The notes under the pieces: model-generated
The model's database searches: none
What the model saw: only the letters and a program-made list of their open reading frames with translations
Told to the model about the DNA's origin: nothing
Position numbers and translations under genes: made by a program
Assembly: GCA_036172665.1 (NCBI GenBank)
Contig: CM069877.1
Span: forward strand, 27,181,001-27,245,000
Direction of reading: 5' to 3'
Length of the DNA: 64,000 bases
Source: Prosopocoilus inquinatus
Taxonomy: Eukaryota > Arthropoda > Insecta > Coleoptera > Lucanidae
In this document: piece by piece, positions 55,195-64,000 of the stretch
How positions within the stretch are numbered: position 1 is the first letter of the stretch
Layout: the number at the start of each line of letters is the position of its first letter

Positions 55195-56184
55195 TTAACC
55201 AATGTCAGTAAATGTTGTCGCTCCTTGTTTATTTGCCTGTAACACTATTTCCTCATCTGTAAGAATTTTCCATTTAAATACTGATTTTATGTAGAATTTT
55301 GCCATTAAGTCATATATCTGTAATGTGAATCCATCATATGGTATGTTCTCCTGGGGGGGTGTGTCTACTTTTTCCATAAACACTCGCATGAAGCCTTTAG
55401 CTGTGGTGTCAGTTGCTTTCCAATTGCGGAGTCCTGGTATTACTCCACTAATAGGTCTAAGTATGTCTCAAACATACTTGTTGTACCTTATTCCTTTTGA
55501 CCCGGTCCGAGCAAAAGGAAAACAACCGACTGACAACCAATGCTTGAAAGTTCTTCCCATCTTCTGGATTGGCTTTCCGCACTGTGATATTGATAATGTC
55601 ATGTTCAAGGGTGTAAGTAGTCTAAATCCTTTGAATTCTACTTCTTCACCTGGAATTTCTGGTTCTTCCACTGATATTTGTTTTCCAGACACTACCCTTC
55701 CTATAACTTCCCTAGTTAAAAACCTTGCTTGTCTAGTTAAATTGACGCGCTTAGTTGAAACAAAGTAGAAATCTGTTGATGTTAACTTAAAATAAGGGCT
55801 CCGATAAAGGGCTCGTTTGCCAGTGAAATTCTGAATGTCATTTAGATATAATCCTATCCTGGGATCCGTGGGGTTCATGACTCTAACAACAAAGCCTGCT
55901 TCAGGGTTTGCTTTCAATTGGGGCACCACTGCTCTTGACAAGAAATCCACATAATCGTTAACTTCTTTCTCATATGATGATCTAACTTCACCCACATCTG
56001 CCAAGACCCTATCTGCTGTCATTAAAGGCAACTCTCTTGCATCAGCTATTCGATGCAACACTTTAGAATCTCCCGCGAACAGTTTCTTGGTATATTCTTC
56101 ATGTCTTGGTATGCAGGCAGTCCTTCCAGTGAAAATGAGTGTATCTGAGTCACTCCTGGCAGTCCTGCTGCAAATTGATTCCAT
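55195..56184 (-). pseudogene. Virus-like insert protein, about 330 codons, one in-frame TGA
   Basis: The frame runs from ATG 56184 to 55195 with a single TGA at 55470-55468. It is a mixed alpha/beta protein without signal peptide. Landmarks: TADRVLADVGEVRSSYEKEV, RVMNPTDPRIGLYLNDI and EEPEIPGEEVEFKGFRLL. I do not recognise it; size and character would fit a viral nucleocapsid, movement or matrix-type protein, but nothing identifies which. Its ATG overlaps the upstream stop (TGATG). Confidence 0.45.
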
Positions 56185-56561
56185 CAGCCTCGTCTTGCTC
56201 CAAGATTTAGCACTCTCCCTTTAATTTTGAGGGAAGTGGCCCGCACTACGTCTGCCAGTCTCTTATACCCAGTAGAAGAGACATACCTTATGTCCTTCTT
56301 AATAAGGGTAGCTGTTGTCTTTGCTAGGTGAGAAAAATCAATGGCTGACAAACTATGTATGAACCCATGCCATTTCTTGGATATCTCCTGTGGTGTTGCT
56401 TTTATTATCCTTTCTCGCAAGTCTATCAAGGCATCCGTTATTAGCCTAAATCCTGGTCTAGCCATCTCCCATGCTGTAGACGAACTGTTGAGACCATCCA
56501 TGGTTGATGTTACCAGGATGATCACAACAAAACCGACGACACCAATGGAAGCAATGTCCAT
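56184..56561 (-). CDS. Small membrane-anchored frame of the virus-like insert
   Basis: 125 aa with an N-terminal hydrophobic segment (IGVVGFVVIILV, residues about 6-17), followed by a helical, basic C-terminal part. Stop TGA overlaps the next ATG as TGATG. Unknown family. Confidence 0.4.
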   Translation of the reverse strand: MDIASIGVVGFVVIILVTSTMDGLNSSSTAWEMARPGFRLITDALIDLRERIIKATPQEISKKWHGFIHSLSAIDFSHLAKTTATLIKKDIRYVSSTGYKRLADVVRATSLKIKGRVLNLGARRG

Positions 56562-56802
56562 TGCGTGTCGGCTTTGTTACGTATATTTCAAAACAATGAA
56601 ACGTAGTAATATTGCCACAACTTCTATTAATAAAAGATGTGACAGACGCCCTACGCACTTGTCACAAATAAAACCTAAGTTTTATATGTATAATATAAAA
56701 TCTTTGGATTTTGGATGCAATACACTTAGCTAAGAGTGTAATAAACTACTACTTCAGCGTCGTTGAACCAAATTTGATTTTTGTTCAAAATTGAAGCAGA
56801 AG

Positions 56803-57141
56803 ATGCTCACGGGCATTCTCTTAACAGTTTTCTCCCCCTCCGGGCTTCAGCTCATTGGGGGACAATATTTAGTCTACGTAACAGCTACCTACTGCTATGT
56901 ACTTGCGAGCCACATCCCTGTGTTTGGACCTCTGGAATTTTTGAGTTTTGTGTTACTACACCGAGTGTTAAAGATAAATGGAAGTGATCATCAATGGTTA
57001 GCACGGATAGTGCATTTCTTTCTCGGGTATTTTAGAAAGGATTCTTTGCTAGTCCCAGCAATTCCAGCAGCATTCTATTTAATTCTAACACACAGGCAAA
57101 ATTTAATGGATAAGAAAGAGTGCCAGGAAAATCATGGATAA
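56803..57141 (+). CDS. Hydrophobic frame of the virus-like insert
   Basis: Starts at ATG 56803 (MLTGILLTVFSPSG), about 112 aa. Two to three hydrophobic stretches (LVYVTATYCYVLA, LLVPAIPAAFYLIL) suggest a membrane protein. It overlaps the next frame by eight bases and diverges from the minus-strand genes. Confidence 0.4.
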   Translation: MLTGILLTVFSPSGLQLIGGQYLVYVTATYCYVLASHIPVFGPLEFLSFVLLHRVLKINGSDHQWLARIVHFFLGYFRKDSLLVPAIPAAFYLILTHRQNLMDKKECQENHG

Positions 57142-57438
57142 GATCTTGAAGCTGGTAAGAAATTTTAGAGTTAATGTTGATGTGCCAGTGGTGTACCCTA
57201 TATTGGGAGTTAACTCAGAGTTGCCTGTTCTGGACGATTTCATTAGTTCGGCCCGTGCAATGGTAGAATCAGTGTGGAAGCCTTTAAAGGAGATGCCCTT
57301 GCTTCCTTTCTTTTTGACAGCCGAATACCTGAGACCAGTGGCCCCAACCAAAACTCCAGTACCAGTGGAAGAACGACCAGTGTGTGAGGGAGACTTAAAT
57401 AGGGAGGCCCTCATGATGCTAACTAACTATACTAACTA
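57134..57438 (+). CDS. Small frame at the right edge of the virus-like insert
   Basis: ATG at 57134, starts MDKILKLVRNFRVNVDVPVV. It contains a Pro/Val/Glu segment (PTKTPVPVEERPV) and runs into the LTR junction, so it is truncated. Unknown. Confidence 0.35.
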
Positions 57439-57705
57439 TACATAGTTCTCGCACTATAATATGTATATCGATGACTTCTCTCTTGCTATCGGAAAATCTC
57501 TCATCATATATGCCTTGAGTTGACCTACTTCCTGCTGCGTGGGCGATTGACGTGTAGCTCTGTGTTCTTGAAGCTTTCGATGATTCATTTTTCTCTATTG
57601 CCGGATTATTATGTAATTATGTGCAAAGTTATCGATCAAGGTTTTTTTTTCCTTGTATTGTATGGATCTTAGATAATTATTTAGATAATTATTTCTTCTG
57701 TTACA
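57439..57705 (-). repeat. 5' LTR of the split retrotransposon, second part
   Basis: Matches the LTR at 27600-27866 through to TGTTACA. Together with 54827-55073 it covers the whole LTR once plus the 95-bp overlap. Confidence 0.75.
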
Positions 57706-58101
57706 ATATCAATCGGTAAACTTCCGCCTATTAATAAAACTGCAACTGTCAACAAAAAAAAGGACATTTAATATCACCTACAACTACGGTTTCAAATTTG
57801 TAAGTGCATCTGCATTATGCAGCGTTGCCTATTCGCAATATTTTTAAACATTCGCTAAGCATCTCAAAAAAAATTAAAAGCTTGTTTTTGTTCCTGTTAA
57901 TATTAACATGCTGGTGATAATAGTGCGGCCCTTTTGAATCATATTGTGCTATGCTCACCAAAAGAATCTGGAACACGTAATATGTTCTGTTGTAAATACG
58001 AGGAGTTAATTATTGTTGCCATCATGTATTCGTCCGTTTGTTTATTTCCGTGTTTTTTAAGTTACTGTAGAAACAAGTGTAAAATTGCTTCAAACTAATA
58101 G
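57706..58101. other. No gene seen
   Basis: AT-rich sequence. The short plus-strand frame at its start could be the displaced tail of the zeste-like gene broken at 27461, which I cannot confirm. Confidence 0.35.
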
Positions 58102-58218
58102 CGTTTTCCACTAGCTGCACTAGTGCGCACTGAGTGTATTTCCATATCGGTTCAACTTTATGTAATAAAACGAGATGGAGATACACTCAGTGCACACCGG
58201 TGCAGCCAGCGGAAAATG
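58102..58218. mobile_element. Hairpin MITE-like element
   Basis: CGTTTTCCACTAGCTGCACTAG at the left pairs with CTGGTGCAGCCAGCGGAAAATG-type sequence at the right, arms about 47 bp with mismatches (GCACTGAGTGTAT shared). Harbinger/ISL2EU-like ends are possible. Confidence 0.55.
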
Positions 58219-58352
58219 TTATAATAAAATAACTCAAATATGTATGCACAACAATTGTCCCAAATTTTTTTTTTAGCGGACATAGTATACAGTTAGATAT
58301 TACATGACATTACATAATATGGAATCTTGCATAGCAAATTTCAAATACAGAT

Positions 58353-59545
58353 CTATTTCAGAATTGTCACCAGATTATCAGAAAGAGGTTTCAACAGTCC
58401 AGATCGATCAGGATCCTTATTTTCATTTTCTTTTAAAGCCAGTATAGGCATCAAATGTTCTAAATAAAAATATTTTAACTTCGGCTTCATGTTATGCCAA
58501 AAATTGTCATCTTTTTAATCTGAAAAAGAAAACGTATTACAGGTGTGTTGTAAATGTAAATTGCTTGTTATTTTTCTAAAATCGTCTATAATTTCTATTT
58601 CATACACTAGTCTTCAAAACCAAATCGGTTTTACTTATTTTTATTGTCAAAATTATAGCTTTCGTGTGCTTAAAAAAAACTGAAACTGAAACTATTACAA
58701 AAATAATCTTATACGATTTCAGAAAAAAATAATGTATTATGATGAATTCAGAACTTTCTTGACGTTTATGTTCACATACGTGTATCATTCCCAAAGGTGT
58801 CCATACAACGAATTATCAGTCTTCTATTCGTTAGAGCCAACTGCCCTTGAATCTGATAGTAGTAGTTATGTGTTTTCTTCAGTTTCACAGTATTGCCATC
58901 CAAAAAGAAATATGGCATAACTTTCATCTTTGCTGCTTCCTGAGGAGTTATTTTGAATTTCGCTAACTTATAGGGATACTTGATCTCAATTATAGCATCC
59001 TCACCAACTAGTCCATCAGGACTAGCTCCAAGATACGGCATTTCTTTAGATATAAATAATCCACAGTTATCAACTATATGTCCAAATTCCTGTGAAAATT
59101 GTTTTCTCGCAATTTCTTCATGGTTATGGCACCAATTTGTAACTGTACTTCCCGAAAAATTAGGAAAAATTAATCTTTACGCCAATTTTTTGGTAACAGT
59201 TGTTTGACGTCTTTTACAGACAATACCAAAATTCGATGCTTTTAGTCTTCGCTCTTTATGCCATTTTACTTTGGTGTTTTGGCCAACAGTGTCTCTCTCG
59301 AACGATTCTAACTCTATCTGCATCCTGCTCAAGTAGTTCATTAAAGATGATTTCTTTTCCTCTAAGTTTTCAAGAGGGATCACCTCTTCTACTAGTCCGT
59401 AGTCACCCTCAGCTTCGGCTGCCTGTTTTTCTGTCTTGCCCAGGAAATAGTCGTCCTCTGCATTTTCGGTAAAAACGTCTCCTACGCAACTTTGACGTAT
59501 ACAGTGTACCCGAATTTCGTAGGGACAGCATGAGTAACTTCTGTA
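58353..59545 (-). pseudogene. YqaJ-type nuclease of an ISL2EU-like transposon, broken
   Basis: The minus-strand frame from an acceptor near 59545 encodes WHKERRLKASNFG, PYLGASPDGLV, IIEIKYPY and YYYQIQGQLAL, the lambda-exonuclease/YqaJ signature with PD-(D/E)XK nuclease residues. It has an in-frame TAA near 59176. A GTATGT donor near 58781 is followed by a C-terminal exon (about 58513-58353) with NFWHNMKPKLKYFYLEHLM. Such nucleases accompany ISL2EU-type DNA transposons; the transposase partner was not found. Inactive. Confidence 0.75.
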
Positions 59546-59710
59546 TTTGAAGAGATGGAAAGATGATTAAATTAGCAAAAAGGTGCAGGTTCAAGAGCTC
59601 ATTAAGAATCCATTTTTAAAAATTACTTGTCATGGCCAACTTGGTTGAAATTTTACAAAAACCAAAATCTAGTTTGTTTTATTTGCCGTAACTTTTCTGT
59701 TACTTAAGAT
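59519..59710 (+). repeat. Inverted duplication, left arm
   Basis: Starts in the YqaJ pseudogene and extends rightward. Its reverse complement, with about 10-15 percent mismatches, occurs at 60367-60561 (GCTAATTTAATCATCT, CTTAAGTAACA). Confidence 0.75.
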
Positions 59711-60366
59711 ATTGAGATGCGGTTTGAACTAATTTGCACGATAATTTAAGTACTTTTATGGGCACTTAATAAAACTAATCCCATTTTTACAAATTTTCAA
59801 TAATCTAACCTTAAAATTTTAAATTCGTACCTCCTAATTGTTTTGGCCCTTCTAAGAGAAATTTCTTTTTCTGAATGCAATGATGTATCACATGATATGG
59901 AAACTTCAAAATCTTGGAAAACTGAACTTATTCTTTTTACGAATAGAAATCGCTAGTGCCATGATCACAAGACTTTGTTATCGAGACTGTTGCAAGCTAA
60001 CCGCGCCCTTGTTAATGTTGGTAATAAAGGGGCGTCTACATTACATACGTATTTGTATTATACGTATGTCCTACATATTGTTTGACAAGTCTGAAATGGA
60101 TCTGAAATTTGTCTCATACTACTATTACATTTTTCATGTATTTGACATGTATTCGTCATGTTTTACAGGACAGATTTGTATTCCAAATTAATGGAAAAAA
60201 CAGCAATCGCAGACCATACAAAGGTACTTGCGCATGTGCAGAATAGTTAGCTGTTTTAAATTATTAAGCGATCTGATGGTTTGTGACGATGGAGTGATCC
60301 AAAAAGAGCATAGTAATAATATGCGGCCGCGGCCAAAAACAAAAATTGATTGTCATCTTTCACGAT
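59711..60366. other. Spacer between inverted arms; no gene
   Basis: No supported frame. AGGGGCGTCTACATTACATAC near 60026 resembles a Harbinger-type terminus but has no matching partner here. Confidence 0.4.
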
Positions 60367-60561
60367 CTCTTAAGTAACAAAAAAGTTACGGCAAATAAAA
60401 GAAATTAGGAGATTTTGGTTTTTGTAAAATTTTAACCAAGTTGGCTACGACAAGTAATATTTGAAAATGGATTCTAAATGAGCTCTCGAACCTGCACTTT
60501 TTTGCTAATTTAATCATCTCTCTATCTCTTCAAAGACAGAAGTTACCCATGCTGTCCCTAC
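60367..60561 (-). repeat. Inverted duplication, right arm
   Basis: Reverse-complement copy of 59519-59710, including the start of the YqaJ coding exon (CAGAAGTTACCCATGCTGTC). Confidence 0.75.
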
Positions 60562-60771
60562 GTATCCGGGCACACTGTATACTTTGGTATATTTGCCTGG
60601 ACTTTTCCCGATCATTCTCCTAGAGTGCGTTCGTCTTGGACGCTTTCGTGCTGACAGCGTTAGTGCTGGCAGTAAACGTGTTTTTCCGTTCGCTTAGGTC
60701 GCTATCCTGCAAACGCTATCAACAAGCCGAACGCTTTTTCGCTTGTGTTGGTACTTGACAGTTATTTGAAA

Positions 60772-62108
60772 ATGGCGCAAAGTGTCATAATTTCAGTAGC
60801 AGTACAGGAATTTTATAATATCATGTTTATTGATTCTTCATCAGATGAAAGTGAAGAAGAAAATGAAGAAATGATATTAATGCAGCGTTTGACGGAAAAG
60901 AAAGCGCCTATTGCGCGTCTCATAAATTATGTAGAGGTTATTATTCCGCAGTATACTGAAAACCAATTTAAATCTCATTTTAGGTAAGATATGTTATTTA
61001 CATTGTTATGCATTAATTAAAATTAACTGTTTTGTAGAATGCGGCCTGCAACTTTTTATTTTATATTAAATTTAATTAGAAAGAAACTGTTGAGAGAAAA
61101 AGCAGGGTGTCCTACGATATCGCCAGAAAAACAATTTTTTATTGCAATTTGGAAAATGGCAACACCAGATTCATACAGGTAGATTTATTCTGATAAATTA
61201 TCCATACTGTCTGTACAGTGCAAGTAATAAAATTTGTTTTTAGATCTATTTGTGAAAAATTCAATGTAGCCCGAGCAACAGCCTTAAAGTCTGTTCGTAG
61301 GGTTACAAAAGCCGTATCAGAATTGGCACAAATTTTTATTAAATGGCCAAATGAAGCAAGAGCAGCTGAAATTTCGAATGGGTTTTTTGATGCAAGTGGT
61401 TTCCCAAACATAATAGGTTCTATCGACGGCACACACATCAATATTCCTGCACCAAAACAAAATCCGGAGTGTTACATTAATAGAAAGGGACACCATTCAA
61501 TACAAATGCAGGTAGAACAAATTAATTATACTCTATTCTGATAATTTTTAGAAAAAATTTGTATTTAGGCTGTAAGCGATCATCAGTGTCGCTTCATTCA
61601 TTGTTACATTGGAAACGTTGGATCTGTACATGACCAGCGGGTTTTTAGACTCTCAGAAATTTCTGATTACCTTAATGATCCATCAAAATTCCCAAGAAAT
61701 TGTCACTTGATTGGTGATTCAGCTTATATGCTCAACAAACATCTACTTACACCATACCGCGATAATGGACGATTAACCAACCGGCAAAGAAATTACAATT
61801 ATTGCCTAGCCTCAGCTAGAATGGCTATAGAGCGAACATTTGGTCTCTTAAAAGGAAGGTTCCGGAGTCTGTTAACAGTGCTTGATATGGAACGCATTGA
61901 TCTAATTCCAGAATTTGTTTTGGCATGTTGTGTTTTACATAACATATGTTTAATGAAAGGTGAAGAAGTAGAAGTTGCTAATATAGATAATATACATGCT
62001 CCATTGGAAGAAGTTGTACATGTTGGACGAGTTGTAGAAGCAAGAAATTTAATAGCAGAGGCAAAAAGAAATGACGTTTGTCAAGAACTTGAAATTCGAA
62101 ATGTATAA
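60772..62108 (+). CDS. PIF/Harbinger transposase, four exons, intact
   Basis: Exons 60772-60983, 61038-61178, 61244-61511 and 61569-62108 all have GT/AG boundaries and matching phases, giving 386 codons with no stop. The DDE triad of the DDE_Tnp_4 type is visible: GSIDGTHI (Asp about 179), LIGDSAY (Asp about 257) and MAIERTFG (Glu about 295). The N-terminal exon carries an acidic run (SSDESEEENEE). The transposase nicks and integrates at TWA targets and normally needs the SANT partner encoded on the opposite strand just downstream. The start is the ATG at 60772. Confidence 0.9.
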
Positions 62109-62394
62109 AGTTTTATTAGTGTTACAGCTAGAATTGGTAGATTAGTTATTTCAAATAGTGTACAGTTATTGAACTTTGTTAATTTGAAAGGCATAACTGA
62201 TGAAATACAGCTCTCTTTAACAAACTTATTATAATTTGATTTTCATTACCTATACCTTACATTAATTCACTGCACATGTACCTATACACAAAACTAAACA
62301 TTATACAAACTAGTTAATTTAAATAACTGCTATTTACTAAATTATAAACTAAGTTAATATTTTAAAGAAACTGACTGCTCATTGTAATAAAATG

Positions 62395-63045
62395 TTATTT
62401 CTTAAGTAAATCAAGTAGTTCTTTAAAAACAGTAATGGCTTCACTCCTTTGCTTCATTGTTTCTTGGTGCCTGCGTTCACGATTTTGCTCAGCAGTTTCC
62501 TTAGTTTTGTTTATTGACGTTAGTAAATCCTGAGATGATAAATGACTGGATTGCATTTTTTTGGATGATTTAATATTAGATTCATCTACTTCTCTAGCCC
62601 TTTTCCCAGTAGAACTTATTGTTGCTACTGGCTCTATATTCGGTTTCGAGCCTAAAAGCTCCTGCATAATATCATAGTATGGCCAAGTCTTAGTAGAATT
62701 GCCTGACTTGCTATTGTGGTCTTTTACAGCCTTGTATGTCCTTTTCAAACTTTGAAATTTTGACATGCACTGTGGGCCAGTAACATTATAACCGGTATCA
62801 TTTAACTGTTTGCTAATAGCTTGCCAAACTTTTTTCTGTGGTACTTTTCCAGAATAAAATTCATTCTCTTTTTTTTGATATTGTTCTATTAAAAACAATA
62901 TTGCATTATGTGGCCATTTAAAAGCAGCACTATCTGGCTCTGGCTGAGTTGAATTTTCTGCAGGAGATTCTATTGAACCGCATATGTCAAATGCTGCAGA
63001 ATCATCTACATCAAACATCTCTGAGATGTCTGTATCTAGTGTCAT
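62395..63045 (-). CDS. Harbinger SANT/Myb-like accessory protein
   Basis: 216 aa, intact from ATG 63045. A Myb/SANT-like trihelix domain covers about residues 43-130 (HNAILFLIEQYQKKENEF, KKVWQAISKQLNDTGYNV, CMSKFQSLKRTYKAVKD). A basic linker and a C-terminal helix follow (NRERRHQETMKQRSEAI). In Harbinger elements this protein brings the transposase to the nucleus and binds the ends. The 3' ends of the two genes are 286 bp apart. Confidence 0.85.
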   Translation of the reverse strand: MTLDTDISEMFDVDDSAAFDICGSIESPAENSTQPEPDSAAFKWPHNAILFLIEQYQKKENEFYSGKVPQKKVWQAISKQLNDTGYNVTGPQCMSKFQSLKRTYKAVKDHNSKSGNSTKTWPYYDIMQELLGSKPNIEPVATISSTGKRAREVDESNIKSSKKMQSSHLSSQDLLTSINKTKETAEQNRERRHQETMKQRSEAITVFKELLDLLKK

Positions 63046-63275
63046 TGATTTATTTATTTCTAGTTTTTCAGATTCTGGTTAAACAGCAATTCTTTGTGCT
63101 TCTAATTTATTTTTTGCTTCTTCTAGTTTTTGCGTAGCAAAAACAATTTCTGCAAATACACAGTAAGATTTCAGTTGAAGAAAATACTACACCATTTCCA
63201 ATTGTAATTCAGAAAAGATCAAATATAATTCAGAATTGTTATTTTAATTTCAGAATATGTCACTTGAAACTTAGT

Positions 63276-63409
63276 GTGAATTCAGATTGCATGTAAAAAC
63301 GTAAATGGAAAATTGATCCACCAATGAGAACGTCCGATTACAGCAAATCAGAGGTTCTCATGGGTAGATTAATTTTCCGTTTACATTTTTACATGCAATC
63401 TGAATTCAC
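63276..63409. mobile_element. Hairpin MITE-like element
   Basis: GTGAATTCAGATTGCATGTA at 63276 pairs with TACATGCAATCTGAATTCAC ending at 63409; arms of about 58 bp. The short loop contains GATTACAGCAAATC. Confidence 0.75.
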
Positions 63410-64000
63410 TTTCACATTTATCAAAACCAATTTCAGGTTATCACTTGTGATTTACATTTATCAACTTAATTTCAGATCTCGTTATTTGTAATTCAAATTG
63501 GATATACTTATGTATATGAAATTTAAAACTAATTTTATGCAAAAATTATTGTATTCACTTTCTATTTTTTTAATTCTTTTTATTTTGTTTTTATTTTTTT
63601 TTTCTGACATTTTAACATTTTTTTCTAATTCCAGCCAAGTTGCTAATTATTAAATTACCTAGCCCTCTAGTCGCAATAATGTAATATCTCTTTAACAACT
63701 ACCCATACGACCTGACAACTTCAAACCCTGATATTTCAAGAGCTGCTGGGAATTCGGGAAAAGTGAATAGAATCATTTTTGCTTAAAATTGGTCATACAA
63801 TTCATATACGCAGTAGCTCGGATACCTCAGCAGCCACCCGGTATAAAATTCTGAAATTAAAGTAAAAATTTCGAACTACAATTTACAATTGATGACTTCT
63901 TAATTACAATTAGAAAAGGTGTAGCAATACTTAACTTTTTGATATTTTAATGGCAAATACATACATGCAAGCATATAATAGGTGCTTTCCATTTACCTCT
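63410..64000. other. No gene seen
   Basis: AT-rich with T runs near 63590-63605. No supported frame. Confidence 0.4.

Larger units (their letters stand above)
55074..57438. other. Virus-like ambisense insert inside the LTR
   Basis: 2.37 kb of unrelated sequence with five tightly packed frames: three on the minus strand (one broken) and two on the plus strand, diverging from a spacer at 56562-56802. Frames overlap at stop/start codons. Outer frames are cut at the LTR borders, implying a fragment of a larger genome. No family was recognised. A non-retroviral virus relic is plausible but unproven. Confidence 0.5.
27462..57705 (-). mobile_element. Minus-strand LTR retrotransposon split by nested insertions (composite)
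   Basis: An LTR family starting TGTAACGTTG and ending TGTTACA on the plus strand occurs complete at 27462-27866. It recurs in two overlapping pieces at 54827-55073 and 57439-57705, all in the same orientation. Inside the left LTR is a purine tract (minus-strand sense), and inside the right LTR a TTTGGTGGAGTGCGCC primer-site-like stretch. Between them lie minus-strand gag and protease frames. Three later insertions account for most of the 30 kb: piggyBac (31233-33893), the Polinton (about 34303-53630) and a virus-like segment in the 5' LTR. Repeat/foldback sequence fills 53632-54560. The candidate flanking duplication is imperfect (ATAC against ATAT). RT and integrase were not recognised, so the element is deleted or strongly decayed. 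Confidence 0.6.
60772..63045. mobile_element. PIF/Harbinger DNA transposon coding region
   Basis: Two convergent genes: transposase on the plus strand and SANT/Myb-like protein on the minus strand, the hallmark pair of PIF/Harbinger. Terminal inverted repeats and the 3-bp TWA duplication were not located, so element ends are unknown. GC-rich GCGTTCGTCTTGGACGC at about 60628-60645 may be near the left end. Confidence 0.85.

Overview
The window reads as arthropod, probably insect, nuclear DNA: AT-rich, spliceosomal introns, TATA plus TCAGT-type initiators, no bacterial operons, rRNA or convincing tRNA. It is dominated by transposable elements, several nearly intact and some nested inside one another. 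Species is not identifiable from sequence alone. REGION 1 (1-15.8 kb): two weakly coding, tiny-exon genes on the minus strand (about 1.4-5.3 kb and 11.7-13.4 kb) look like tandem paralogues because their 5' flanks also match each other. A MULE DNA transposon with a 9-bp target duplication (2228-4315) sits in an intron of the first; a young Ty3/gypsy element with 171-bp LTRs differing at one base (5643-10217) sits in its 5' flank. REGION 2 (15.8-22.2 kb): minisatellites, a truncated jockey-like LINE, a GC-rich island and a satellite with a 472-bp higher-order unit, largely bounded by a perfect 43-bp inverted repeat. REGION 3 (22.5-27.5 kb): an orphan 148-aa gene with a TATA box, a decayed zinc-finger gene and two broken zeste-like Myb/SANT genes. 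REGION 4 (27.5-57.7 kb): I interpret this as one minus-strand LTR retrotransposon (3' LTR 27462-27866; 5' LTR between 54827 and 57705) split by three later insertions. These are an intact piggyBac (31233-33893, TTAA duplication), a roughly 19-kb Polinton/Maverick (adintovirus-like) element (about 34303-53630), and a 2.4-kb compact ambisense virus-like segment inside the 5' LTR (55074-57438). The Polinton carries a PLA2 protein, adenain-like protease, penton-like and hexon-like capsid proteins, FtsK/HerA-type ATPase, DUF8207-like protein, retroviral-type integrase and protein-primed type-B DNA polymerase, plus several orphans. Virion genes and integrase run on the plus strand and the polymerase on the minus strand, the usual Polinton division into capsid assembly, DNA synthesis and integration. 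The integrase has one in-frame stop and the polymerase carries a 378-bp foldback insertion, so this copy is not intact. A canonical A AAA AAC slippery heptamer immediately before the PLA2 stop codon leads by -1 shift into the protease frame, which lacks its own usable ATG; this is the most interesting signal in the window. REGION 5 (57.7-64 kb): a YqaJ-type nuclease pseudogene of ISL2EU-like origin, an inverted duplication, and a PIF/Harbinger transposon with an apparently intact four-exon transposase and its convergent SANT partner gene, plus hairpin MITE-like sequences.
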